A DNA stretch of 64,000 nt from assembly GCF_001591365.1 (NCBI RefSeq), contig NZ_BCUT01000001.1, forward strand, positions 1,798,001 to 1,862,000, given 5' to 3'. How positions within the stretch are numbered: the first letter of the stretch is position 1; each line of letters begins with the position of its first letter. Shown here one piece after another: positions 35,519-43,706 of this stretch. A program made the translations under genes and the position numbers. Below the pieces are notes generated by a model that was not told where the DNA came from, searched no databases, and saw only the letters and a list, made by a program, of their open reading frames with translations. This DNA comes from Variovorax paradoxus NBRC 15149. Its GTDB lineage: Bacteria; Pseudomonadota; Gammaproteobacteria; Burkholderiales; Burkholderiaceae_C.

Positions 35519-37396
35519 CTACATCAGCGGCGTGGCTTCGCTCTTTTGCAAAGCCCACATCTGCGCATAACGTCCCTGCTTCGCAAGCAGCTCGGCATGC
35601 GTGCCGCGCTCGACGATCACGCCCGCCTCGAGCACCAGGATCTCGTGCGCATCGACCACCGTCGAGAGGCGGTGCGCGATCACCAGCGTGGTCTTGTCCT
35701 GCGCGGCGCTCCTGAGCTCCGACTGGATGGCGCGCTCGTTGGCCGAATCGAGCGCCGAGGTGGCCTCGTCGAAGATCACGATCGGCGGGTTCTTCAGCAG
35801 CGTGCGCGCAATGGCCACGCGCTGCTTCTCGCCGCCCGACAGCTTGAGGCCGCGCTCGCCCACGGTGGTTTCATAGCCCCTGGGCGTGGCGGCGATGAAA
35901 TCGTGGATGCGCGCGGCGCGGGCTGCGCCTTCCACCTCTTCGCGCGTGGCGCCGGGGCGGCCGTAGGCGATGTTGTATTCGACCGTGTCGTTGAACAGCA
36001 CCGTGTCCTGCGGCACGATGCCGATTGCGCGCCGCACGCTGGACTGCTGCACTTCGCGGATGTCCTGCCCGCCGATGGTGATGCGGCCCTGCTGCACGTC
36101 GTAGAAGCGGTAGAGCAGCCGCGCGAGCGTCGACTTGCCCGAGCCCGAGGGGCCGACCACAGCCACCGTCTTGCCGGCCGGGATCTCGAAGCTCACGTGC
36201 TTGAGGATCGGCCGGTCGGGCTCGTAGGCGAAGCTCACGTCCTCGAAACGGATGGTGGAGTCGACGCCGCCGCCCTCACCCCGGCCCTCTCCCGGAGGGA
36301 GAGGGAGCAAAGACAGCGGCTGCGCGCCGGGCGCGTCGCGCACTTCGCGCTCCTTCTCCATCAGCACGAACATCTTGTCCAGGTCGGTCAGGCTCTGCTT
36401 GATCTCGCGGTAGATCACGCCCAGGAAGTTGAGCGGAATGTAGAGCTGGATCATGAAGGCGTTGACCATCACCAGGTCGCCCAGCGTCATGCGCCCTTCG
36501 ACCACGCCCGAGGTGGCGCGCCAGAGCATCAGCACCAGGCTGGTCGCGATGATCAGCTGCTGGCCGGTGTTGAGCATGCTCAGCGTGCGCTGGCTCTTGA
36601 TGGCGGCCTTGCGGTAGCGGTCCAGGCTGGCGTCGTAGCGTTTCGCCTCGAATTCCTCGTTGTTGAAGTACTTGACGGTTTCGTAGTTCAGCAGCGAATC
36701 GACCGCGCGGCTCTGGGCCATGGAGTCGAGCTCGTTCATGGTCTTGCGGAACTGGGTGCGCCACTCGGTCACGGTGACCGTGAAGGTGATGTAGAGCACC
36801 AGCGCCGCGCCCGTGATCCAGACGAACAGCGAATCGAACTTCACGCCCAGGATGGTGAGCACCAGCGCCAGCTCGATGATGGTGGGCACGATGCTGTAGA
36901 GCGACATCGAGATGAGCGAATGCACGCCGCGCGTGCCGCGCTCGATGTCGCGCGTCATGCCGCCGGTCTGGCGCTCCAGGTGGAAGCGCAGGCTCAGCGA
37001 ATGCAGGTGGCCGAACACCTCCAGCGCGATCTGCCGCGCCGTGCCCTCGGTGGCCTTGGCGAAGATCAGCTCGCGCAGCTCGCCGAAGAGCGCGGTCGAA
37101 AAGCGCAGCAGCCCGTAGGCCAGCAGGAGCCCGATGGGCACGATCAGCAGCGCCTGCGCCATGTCCGGCCTGGGCGTCATCGTGTCGATCAGGTTCTTGA
37201 GCAGCACCGGCACGCCCACGTTGGCCACCTTGGCGCCCACCATGAAGCCGAGCGCGGCGATCACCCGCCACTTGTACTGCCAGAGATAGGGGAAAAGGCG
37301 GCGCAGCGTCGCCCAGTCGGAGCGGTCGCTGCGCGCCGGCGCATGGCCGGTGGCGCTGTGGGGGGGAGGAGGTAGGGCTTCGCCGCTGCGGCGCAT
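35519..37396 (-). CDS. ABC exporter, Atm1/HMT1 type, with an in-frame REP insertion
   Basis: Fused half-transporter of 625 residues: six-helix membrane domain (about 35-340) and ATPase domain (about 380-620). Walker [10 protein letters not shown] at 415-423, signature LSGGEKQRVAIAR, Walker B PPIVIFDEATSALD. The segments FNNEEFEAKRYD, LNTGQQLIIATSL and QLYIPLNFLGVIYREI are typical of the Atm1/ABCB7 branch, which exports glutathione-linked metal or iron-sulfur precursors. ATG 37396 is taken; TTG 37405 is possible. Residues about 360-377, the linker between domains, are encoded by a 37-bp REP palindrome and absent from most relatives. Confidence 0.9.
   Translation of the reverse strand: MRRSGEALPPPPHSATGHAPARSDRSDWATLRRLFPYLWQYKWRVIAALGFMVGAKVANVGVPVLLKNLIDTMTPRPDMAQALLIVPIGLLLAYGLLRFSTALFGELRELIFAKATEGTARQIALEVFGHLHSLSLRFHLERQTGGMTRDIERGTRGVHSLISMSLYSIVPTIIELALVLTILGVKFDSLFVWITGAALVLYITFTVTVTEWRTQFRKTMNELDSMAQSRAVDSLLNYETVKYFNNEEFEAKRYDASLDRYRKAAIKSQRTLSMLNTGQQLIIATSLVLMLWRATSGVVEGRMTLGDLVMVNAFMIQLYIPLNFLGVIYREIKQSLTDLDKMFVLMEKEREVRDAPGAQPLSLLPLPPGEGRGEGGGVDSTIRFEDVSFAYEPDRPILKHVSFEIPAGKTVAVVGPSGSGKSTLARLLYRFYDVQQGRITIGGQDIREVQQSSVRRAIGIVPQDTVLFNDTVEYNIAYGRPGATREEVEGAARAARIHDFIAATPRGYETTVGERGLKLSGGEKQRVAIARTLLKNPPIVIFDEATSALDSANERAIQSELRSAAQDKTTLVIAHRLSTVVDAHEILVLEAGVIVERGTHAELLAKQGRYAQMWALQKSEATPLM
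36272..36308 (-). repeat. REP-like palindrome R3, inside the exporter gene
   Basis: 37-bp unit matching R1, R2, R4 and R5 (GCCCTCACCCCGG on the plus strand, then the palindrome around CCCGGAGGG). It is read in frame as LLPLPPGEGRGEGG in the Atm1-type exporter, in the flexible linker before the ATPase domain. Confidence 0.85.
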
Positions 37397-37437
37397 GAGG
37401 GACAATCGTGGTTGCTTAGTTTGTCCAGATTGTGCCC

Positions 37438-37863
37438 ATGTCCGATATTTCCAGCACCGCCGCCGCCGCGACCCTCAAGAGCCTGCCCACCGACATGGAG
37501 CTGGTGCTCAAGGTCATTCCGATGCCGGCGGACTGCAACGCCAACGGCGACATCTTCGGCGGCTGGGTCATGGCGCAGTGCGACCTGGCCGGCTCGGTCA
37601 TTCCGGCGCGCTACGCCAAGGGCCGCCAAGCCACGGTGGCGGTCAACGAATTCATCTTCAAGCAGCCGGTGCGGCTGGGCGACATCCTCTCGTTCTATTC
37701 GAAGCTGGTGCGCATCGGCCGCACCTCGGTCACGGTCACGGTCGAGGTCTTTGCCGAGCGCTTCCGCGCCCAGGGCGAATACATCAAGGTGACGCAGGCC
37801 ACCTTCACCTACGTGGCCATCGACGACAACGGCCGGCCCCGGCCGATCGAGCAGCAACCCTGA
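37438..37863 (+). CDS. Acyl-CoA thioesterase, YciA family
   Basis: Hot-dog-fold hydrolase of 141 residues cutting short to long acyl-CoAs. Typical YciA pattern: MPADCNANGDIFGGWVMAQC with the catalytic aspartate in GDIFGGW near residue 39, then VAVNEFIFKQPVRLGDILSF and TVEVFAE. ATG 37438 is preferred over a GTG two codons upstream. Divergent from the Atm1-type exporter (41-bp gap) and convergent with the binding protein at 37870 with a 6-bp gap. Confidence 0.9.
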   Translation: MSDISSTAAAATLKSLPTDMELVLKVIPMPADCNANGDIFGGWVMAQCDLAGSVIPARYAKGRQATVAVNEFIFKQPVRLGDILSFYSKLVRIGRTSVTVTVEVFAERFRAQGEYIKVTQATFTYVAIDDNGRPRPIEQQP

Positions 37864-37869
37864 GCGCGC

Positions 37870-39123
37870 TCACAGCGCCGGCTCGCGCACCCGCTCGAAG
37901 CGTTCGAACTCGCGGTTGACCCAGCGCCCGTCGAGCCGCTCGGTGCGGCGGATGTAGACGGCCTGCACGATGTCGCGCGTGTGGGCATCGATCTCGATCG
38001 GGCCGCGCGGGCTCTCGAGCTGGAGGCCCCGGAAAGCGTCCACCAGCCGTTCGCCATTCAGGCCGCCGCGCGCGGCCGGCGAGCTCATCGCGGCATCGGC
38101 CGCCGCGAGCGCATCGTGCGCCGCCACCGCGAAATAGCCGGGCCGCAGGTGGCTGCCGTACTCGGTCTCGAAGGCGGCCGTGAAGCGGCGGTTGGCCGCC
38201 GATTCGTGGGCAAACGAATAGTGGTGGCTGGTCACGAGGCCCTCGGCCAGCTCGCCGATGCCTTCGAGGTAGTGGTCGTCGGTGGCGTCGCCGGTCGCGA
38301 GCAGGCGGATGCCGGTGTCGGCCATGCCGCGGTCGCGCCAGAACTTGAGGAAGGTGGCGGGCATCTGGCCCGAAGGCAGGAAGAAGAACACCGCCTGCGG
38401 CCTGAGCTCGCGCAGCCGCAGCATGTAGGCCGAATAGTCCAGCGTGTTGAGCGGCACGCGCAGCATCGCGCCGATGCGGCCGCCGCCGGCGGTGACGGCC
38501 GAGACGAAGGCGCTTTCGGCATCGACGCCCGAGGCATAGTCGGCCACCACGGTGCAGACATCGCGCAGCCCTTGCTGGATCGCCCAGCGCGCCAGCGGCA
38601 TCGTGACCTGCGCGATGGTGAAGGACACGCGCACCGCGAACGGGCAGCGCGCCGTGATGCCCGAGGAAGCCGCATTCATCACCAGCAGCGGCACCTTGGC
38701 CTGCGTGGCCACGGCGCCGACGGCGTAGGCGTTGGAGCTGAAGTCCAGCCCCGCGAGCAGGTCGACACGCTCGCTCTCCACCAGGTCCTGCGCATGGCGC
38801 CGCGCCTGCTCGGGCGCGCTGCCGGGCACGTCGCGGCGCAGCAGTTCGACCGGGCGTCCCGCGATGCGCTGGTTGTGGGCCGCGAGCCAGACCGACATGC
38901 CGGCATCGAACTGGCGCCCGCCCGCCGCATAAGGGCCCGACCAGGAACCGATGATGCCGATGCGCAGCGGCCGCACGCGGGCCAGGGCCAGCGAAGGCGC
39001 GGCCAGGGTGCCCGCGAGCAGGCCTAAAGTACGCCTGCGCGTGGTGCCGATTGCTACTTTTTCAGTAGCATCATTCGCACGCTGGGTGGGCGTTGCCGAC
39101 GATCGTGTCTCGAAAACTTGCAC
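37870..39123 (-). CDS. Branched-chain amino acid/amide-type ABC substrate-binding protein (Peripla_BP_6)
   Basis: 417-residue receptor of the LivJ/AmiC/UrtA class. A Tat-like leader (TTRRRTLGLLAGTLAAPSLALA) precedes LRIGIIGSWSGPYAAGGRQ and GRPVELLRRDVPGSAPEQ. The GTG at 39123 gives about 28 residues before the leader, which is long; a later start is possible but no ATG precedes the Tat motif. No liv permease or ATPase genes are near, so it is an orphan receptor. A short hairpin GCTACT/AGTAGC overlaps its first codons (39050-39066) and might restrain translation. Confidence 0.82.
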   Translation of the reverse strand: MQVFETRSSATPTQRANDATEKVAIGTTRRRTLGLLAGTLAAPSLALARVRPLRIGIIGSWSGPYAAGGRQFDAGMSVWLAAHNQRIAGRPVELLRRDVPGSAPEQARRHAQDLVESERVDLLAGLDFSSNAYAVGAVATQAKVPLLVMNAASSGITARCPFAVRVSFTIAQVTMPLARWAIQQGLRDVCTVVADYASGVDAESAFVSAVTAGGGRIGAMLRVPLNTLDYSAYMLRLRELRPQAVFFFLPSGQMPATFLKFWRDRGMADTGIRLLATGDATDDHYLEGIGELAEGLVTSHHYSFAHESAANRRFTAAFETEYGSHLRPGYFAVAAHDALAAADAAMSSPAARGGLNGERLVDAFRGLQLESPRGPIEIDAHTRDIVQAVYIRRTERLDGRWVNREFERFERVREPAL

Positions 39124-39171
39124 GGCAGCAGTGTACGCATGCGCCGCGGGCCGGCAAGCGTGGAAACGCGC

Positions 39172-39936
39172 TCAGACTTTGGAGAAATCGGGCTTGCGCT
39201 TCTCCATGAAGGCGCCGAAAGCCTCGCGCGCGGCGGGTTCGCGCAGCATGCGGCCGAAGCTCGCGCCTTCTTCGTCCATGCGTTCGAGCACGGCCGGCAT
39301 CTGCGCCTTCTTCAGCAGGCGCTTGGTCTCGACCAGCGCGCTCAGCGGCTTGGCCGCGAGCTTGCGGGCCTGCACCTGCGCGATGGCATTGGCTTCGGTC
39401 GGCGGCACGATGCGGTTGACCAGGCCGACTTCGAGCGCGGCCTCGGCCATGAAGGGCTCGCCCAGCAGCAGCGCCTCGGCCGCGCGGTGGTAGCCCAGCA
39501 TCTGCGGCACCAGCAGGCTCGACGCCGCCTCGGGGCACAGGCCCAGGTTCACGAAGGGCATCGAGAACGCCGCGTTGTCGCCCGCGTAGACCAGGTCGCA
39601 GTGGAACAGCATCGTGGTGCCGATGCCCACGGCCGGGCCGCAGACCGCCGCCACGATGGGCTTGGGAAAGGCCGCGATGCCGCGCAAAAAGCGGAACACC
39701 GGCGAATCCTTGCCGGCGGGCGGCGCGTTGAGGAAGTCGCCGATGTCGTTGCCCGCGCTGAAGATGGTGGGGTCGCCCTGGATCAGCACGCAGCGCACGG
39801 CCGCATCACCCTCGGCCGCGGCCAGTGCATCGGCGAGCTCGCCGTACATGCTGCCGGTGATGGAGTTCTTCTTGTCGACGCGGTTGAAGGTGAGGGTCAT
39901 CACACCGGCTTCGGTGTGGACGAGGATGTCGCTCAT
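39172..39936 (-). CDS. Enoyl-CoA hydratase family protein
   Basis: Crotonase of 254 residues. The oxyanion segments are FSAGNDIGDFL (near residue 60) and CGPAVGIGTTMLFHCDLVY (near residue 98). The second catalytic position is conserved as LGLCPEAASSLL (Glu), while the first glutamate is replaced by Thr. This pattern is usual for enoyl-CoA isomerase/hydratase paralogues of the PaaG/YfcX type. Last gene of the leftward beta-oxidation operon, 56 nt after the isomerase gene. Confidence 0.88.
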   Translation of the reverse strand: MSDILVHTEAGVMTLTFNRVDKKNSITGSMYGELADALAAAEGDAAVRCVLIQGDPTIFSAGNDIGDFLNAPPAGKDSPVFRFLRGIAAFPKPIVAAVCGPAVGIGTTMLFHCDLVYAGDNAAFSMPFVNLGLCPEAASSLLVPQMLGYHRAAEALLLGEPFMAEAALEVGLVNRIVPPTEANAIAQVQARKLAAKPLSALVETKRLLKKAQMPAVLERMDEEGASFGRMLREPAAREAFGAFMEKRKPDFSKV

Positions 39937-39992
39937 GGGAATGGTCCTTGGATAAAACGGTTTGTCTGTTTGTCTGGAGGGTGGCGCAGTGG

Positions 39993-40586
39993 TCAGGCGT
40001 CGAGGGCTTCGCGCACAAAATCCAGGCGGTCCTGGCCCCAGAACATCTGGTCGCCGACGAACATGGTGGGCGCGCCGAACACGCCGCGCGCCACCGCTTC
40101 CTGCGTGACGGCCTTCAGGCGGTCCTTCACTTCCTGCGTGCCGGCCAGCGCGAGCAAGGCGGTGGCGTCGAAGCCCGCATTCTGAAGCACGGCGCCGACG
40201 GTGGCGGGGTCGTTCATGTTCTTCGGCTCGACCCACATCGCGTGGAAGACGGCATCGACATACGCGCCGAAGCGTGCCGGCTCCTTCATCTGGAGGCCTG
40301 TCGCGCCGCGCATCAGCAGCAGCGTGTTGATGGGAAAGTGCGGGTTGTGCACGAAGGGCACGCCGTAGCGTCTGGCAAAGCGCTGCAGGTCGATGGTCAT
40401 GTACGGCGCCTTGGGCACGACCTCGGCCGGCGACCGGTTGCCGGTGGCCTGGAACACGCCGCCCAGCAGCATGGGCTTCCACACCAACTCGGCGCCGGTG
40501 TCGGCGCAGACGTGCGGCAGCTGCGTGGCGGCGAGGTAGGCGGCGGGGCTGCCGAAGTCGAAATAGAACTCGACGGTCTTTGTCAT
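39993..40586 (-). CDS. 2-hydroxychromene-2-carboxylate isomerase family protein (DsbA-like, GST kappa class)
   Basis: Glutathione-dependent isomerase family of naphthalene catabolism, 197 residues. Thioredoxin-like start VEFYFDFGSPAAYLAATQLP with the active-site serine near residue 13, cis-Pro region VPFVHNPHFPINT, and GVFGAPTMFVGDQMFWGQDRL at the end. Many homologues sit in fatty-acid rather than aromatic operons, as here, where the real substrate is unknown. Immediately preceded by copy C of the 260-bp element; AAGGAG lies just before the ATG. Confidence 0.88.
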   Translation of the reverse strand: MTKTVEFYFDFGSPAAYLAATQLPHVCADTGAELVWKPMLLGGVFQATGNRSPAEVVPKAPYMTIDLQRFARRYGVPFVHNPHFPINTLLLMRGATGLQMKEPARFGAYVDAVFHAMWVEPKNMNDPATVGAVLQNAGFDATALLALAGTQEVKDRLKAVTQEAVARGVFGAPTMFVGDQMFWGQDRLDFVREALDA

Positions 40587-40641
40587 TGGGATCTCCTTAT
40601 GGGGTGCGCTCGTTTTTGGCGCTGTTGTTCGGGACGCCGTT

Positions 40642-40900
40642 GTTCAGGGCGTGTGCACAGGCCACCGGGTACTCCCCTCCGCGAATGTCCTCCGGCCTAC
40701 GGCCTCCCCCTTGATTTCGCTGCGGGGAGCACCCGATGCCCTGTGCACTGGGCACGCTCGTGGTGTACCACTGATCAACGACCGCTCCGCATAACGCTCC
40801 CGCTGATGGGGTGCCTTGCGCAGCGAAATCAAGGAGGAGGCCGCAGGCCGGGGGACATTCGCTTCGCCGCGTACCCCGTCGGCGGGAGCGCGCCCTGAAC
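40642..40900 (-). repeat. 260-bp interspersed inverted-repeat element, copy C
   Basis: Fills the 352-bp gap 40587-40938 between the SDR and isomerase genes; no gene is seen there. 259 bp, inverted on the chromosome relative to copies A and B but in the same orientation relative to transcription of the flanking genes. Termini are GTTCAGGGCGTG (40642) and CGCGCCCTGAAC (ending 40900). Outer stems follow the reversed orientation, yet the two roughly 40-bp cores keep the plus-strand order found in A and B. The inner stem next to one core has diverged (GCTTCGCCGCGTACC). Confidence 0.92.
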
Positions 40901-40938
40901 GACATCCAACTCGATGAATCGAAGCGCCCGAAATCATC

Positions 40939-41685
40939 TCAGAACTTCTCCGACCAAGGCCGCAGATCGAGCTCGTGCGTCCAGGCGTCGCGCGGCTGCG
41001 AGTGCAGCATCCAGTAGCTGTCGGCGATGTGCTCGGGGTTCAGGATGCCGTCGCTCTGCTTCAGCGCATAGCGCTCGGGAAAATTGCTGCGGATGAACTC
41101 GGTGTCGATGGCGCCATCGACCACCACGTGCGCGACGTGAATGCCTTCTGGCCCGAGTTCGCGCGCCATCGACTGGGCCAGCGCGCGCAGCGCCATCTTC
41201 GCGCCCGAGAAGGCGCCGAAGTTGGCCGCGCCGCGCAGCGACGCCGTGGCGCCCGTGAAGATGATCGTGCCGCGGTGCCCGCTCTTCGGCATCTCGCGCG
41301 CCACCATGCGCCTGGCCACCTCGCGTCCGTTCAGAAAGCCCGAGAAGCAGGCCATCTCCCACACCTTGAAATACTTGCGCGCGGTCTCGGCCAGGATGCT
41401 CTCGGGCACGTTGGCACCGATGTTGAACACCATCACCTCGATCGGCCCGATCGTCGATTCGATCTGCTCGACGAGCGCCACCACTTCCTCTTCCTTGCGA
41501 GCGTCGCACGCAAAGGCGTGGGCACGGCCGCCCGCGGCCTCGATCTGCGCGACCAGCGGCTGCAGCTTGTCGAGGCTGCGGCGCGTGACGCAGGCGGCAT
41601 AGCCTTCGCGCGCGAAACGGCGCGCGATGGCGCCGCCGGTGGCGTCGCCGGCGCCGACGATGAGCGCGGCTTTGGTGAGTGCCAT
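40939..41685 (-). CDS. SDR-family oxidoreductase with Tyr-to-Phe active-site change
   Basis: Rossmann-fold protein of 248 residues. The cofactor loop is the non-standard GAGDATGGAIARRFA, and the usual NNAG is FNIGANVP. At the catalytic YxxxK the sequence is FSGAK, Phe in place of Tyr, preceded by FTGATASLRG. A typical C-terminal part follows (ALAQSMARELGPEGIHVAHV). A subfamily with this change exists in beta-oxidation loci, but such a protein cannot use standard SDR chemistry. In the leftward operon after the thioesterase, upstream of copy C. Confidence 0.85.
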   Translation of the reverse strand: MALTKAALIVGAGDATGGAIARRFAREGYAACVTRRSLDKLQPLVAQIEAAGGRAHAFACDARKEEEVVALVEQIESTIGPIEVMVFNIGANVPESILAETARKYFKVWEMACFSGFLNGREVARRMVAREMPKSGHRGTIIFTGATASLRGAANFGAFSGAKMALRALAQSMARELGPEGIHVAHVVVDGAIDTEFIRSNFPERYALKQSDGILNPEHIADSYWMLHSQPRDAWTHELDLRPWSEKF

Positions 41686-41776
41686 GGTCACGAGCGCCGC
41701 GCCGGGCCGCCCCAAGCAAGCGAGCGCCCCCTCGGGAGGCAGAGAGGACACGAAGTGCCGAACGTGGGGGTCATAT

Positions 41777-42610
41777 TCACTCCTTGTAGTAGACGATCTG
41801 GTTCGAGGTGGCGAGCAGCACGCCCTGCTCGCTCCACAGATGCGCCTTCTGGTCGAAGAAGCCGTTGAAGAACTGCTGCCCCACCGCGCGGCCCAGCAGG
41901 TAGCCCGTGCCGACCTCGGCCAGCTGCGCCGGGCCGGCATGGAAATACGTGGTGATCGACACCGTGCCGGCCGGCACATGCCTGGCGCGGCGCAGCCAGA
42001 CGCGCGGATAGAACACGTCGCTCATCGCGGCCAGCGAGGCAAAGTCCAGCGGCCGCGCCCGCGCGTCGCGCAGCCAGAGCCGGCTTTCGCTGTGATGCAG
42101 GCTCTCGTCCCACTTCGAAGGAATGCTGCCGCTGAACAGGCGCATCTCGTACTGGTCGAGCCAGGCCACGCCGGACGGGCCGACGCTCAGGCGCTCGACC
42201 GTCTCGGGCCTGGGCGCCTCGGGCATCGGCAGGTCGCTCTGGCCCCAGGTCTCGCGGCGCGCGGCCGTCACGACGGTGGCGGTGGTGGTCATGTTCGGCG
42301 CACCGCTGGCGCCAGGCTGCGTGATCTGCACGGTCCAGTGCTGGGTCGAGCGGTTGGTGCGCACCGCCGTGGCCTGCACGTCGAATGCGCGGGCCTCCAG
42401 CGCGGCCGCAAAGTTGACGGTCAGCGCGATCGGCGTGCCCAGCACATCCGGATGCTGCATCACCGACTGCAGCGCAATGGCCGCGGTGGCGCCGCCGAAG
42501 GGGCCGACCATGTTCCAGTAGTCCGGACTCGTGGCGCCGGTGAAGTGGCCCACGCGGATGTCGCTGTGCTGCAGGGCCAGGGCCTTGTCGAAGGGGTGTT
42601 GCATGCTCAT
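41777..42610 (-). CDS. Acyl-CoA thioesterase, TesB-like double hot-dog
   Basis: 277 residues. Start region MSMQHPFDKALAL (ATG 42610, or 42604 two codons later), then WNMVGPFGGATAAIALQSVM, the helix of the first hot-dog. The second hot-dog spans about 150-275 (ARPLDFASLAAMSDVFYPRV, ending EQGVLLATSNQIVYY). Release of CoA from acyl intermediates is the expected function. The hydrolase gene upstream ends only 33 nt before it. No strong Shine-Dalgarno sequence is visible. Confidence 0.82.
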   Translation of the reverse strand: MSMQHPFDKALALQHSDIRVGHFTGATSPDYWNMVGPFGGATAAIALQSVMQHPDVLGTPIALTVNFAAALEARAFDVQATAVRTNRSTQHWTVQITQPGASGAPNMTTTATVVTAARRETWGQSDLPMPEAPRPETVERLSVGPSGVAWLDQYEMRLFSGSIPSKWDESLHHSESRLWLRDARARPLDFASLAAMSDVFYPRVWLRRARHVPAGTVSITTYFHAGPAQLAEVGTGYLLGRAVGQQFFNGFFDQKAHLWSEQGVLLATSNQIVYYKE

Positions 42611-42642
42611 GATGATTTGCAGTGTGCCTCCGGTGGGTGGCG

Positions 42643-43539
42643 TCACGCAGTCGTGTGCGGGACGCCGGCTTGCTGCACTGCGGTAAGCGCGGCCAGCCGG
42701 TGCAGCTTGTCGACCGTGCTCGGCCACAGGCTCTGGCTGAACTGTTCGCGGAAGAAGCCGAAGTGCCCGATGCGCCGTGCCTGCACGTCGGCCGGTGCAA
42801 TGCGCTCCATGGCGCGCGGCGCGCCGGCATAGAAGCTCAGCAGGCTTTCGGTGCCGGCGAGCGTCATGAGCTCGTCGTCGGTGATCGACAGCGCAAGCAC
42901 CGGGAAGCGCACGCGCCCGTAGCTCTGCCGCGCCAGGTCGCCTTCGGCGCCCACGCTGTAGCGCGGGTGGAGGCACCAGCGCCGCCACTGCAGGATCACG
43001 CCGCGCGGCAGGTCGCCCACCTTCTTCAGCCGGCGGCCCGGAAAGTAGCCGCACAGCCGCGTGGCCAGCGGCACGAGCACGAACCAGAAATAGAGGATGC
43101 TGCGCTTGAGCTTCGGCGCGTTCTCACGCCAGTAGCCGCTGCCGGCCGCAATGCTGACGAGGCCGTCGACCTGCCCGGGCCGCTGCAGGAAACCCGGCAG
43201 CTGTGCGCCGAGGCTGTGGCCGAGAAGATAGAGCGGCTGTTCGGGCAGCGCGGCCTTGGCGGCGTCGATCACCGCTTCGTAGTCGCGCGCCCAGTCGAAC
43301 AGGTCGGCCTCGAAGCCACGCAGCGAGGCGCCGTTGCGCGAATCGCCCGAGCCGCGGTAGTCGAAGGTCCAGACGCGCAAGCCCTGCTGCGCGAGCCACT
43401 GCGCGAAGGGTTCGTAGAACGACTGGCGCACGCCCATCGCGCCGCCGATCACGATGCTGGCGCGCGGTGCGCCCGCGGGCTCGTAGCGGCGGACGGCCAC
43501 TTGCACGCCGTTGTCGACCGGGATCTGCTGCGTCTGCAT
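42643..43539 (-). CDS. Alpha/beta hydrolase (COG4757-like)
   Basis: 298-residue serine hydrolase. ATG 43539 is chosen for the GGAG around 43552-43549; an upstream in-frame start would add 24 residues without homology. The oxyanion/strand region is ASIVIGGAMGVRQSFYEPFA, DYRGSGDSRNG follows, and the nucleophile serine is in LLGHSLGAQLPGFL near residue 105. The acid is in LSITDDELM and the final His in RRIGHFGFFRE. It sits between thiolase and thioesterase in the fatty-acid operon, so an acyl ester or thioester substrate is likely. Confidence 0.85.
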   Translation of the reverse strand: MQTQQIPVDNGVQVAVRRYEPAGAPRASIVIGGAMGVRQSFYEPFAQWLAQQGLRVWTFDYRGSGDSRNGASLRGFEADLFDWARDYEAVIDAAKAALPEQPLYLLGHSLGAQLPGFLQRPGQVDGLVSIAAGSGYWRENAPKLKRSILYFWFVLVPLATRLCGYFPGRRLKKVGDLPRGVILQWRRWCLHPRYSVGAEGDLARQSYGRVRFPVLALSITDDELMTLAGTESLLSFYAGAPRAMERIAPADVQARRIGHFGFFREQFSQSLWPSTVDKLHRLAALTAVQQAGVPHTTA

Positions 43540-43706
43540 GAAGTTGTCTCCTTCGTTTTCTTGAACCATCGACCGCAACCTTGCCGGCGTAGCGAGCGGG
43601 ATGAGATGCAAGGCGCGGGTGGCGGGAAACCGGAGCGACCTTCAGGGTCGTGAGGATTTCCCGACGGGCCCCGCAACGCCGCAGATCGCCCGCGCAGTAG
43701 CCGCCG

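Noticed and set aside
39050-39066. GCTACT/AGTAGC hairpin as a terminator at the 5' end of the binding-protein gene
   Set aside because: Stem only 6 bp and no T-tract; it is mentioned in the gene entry as a possible translational feature only.
43540-43706. Possible small RNA or gene in the 167-bp gap between thiolase and hydrolase
   Set aside because: Only a weak CGACC/GGTCG symmetry; no promoter, terminator or credible reading frame.
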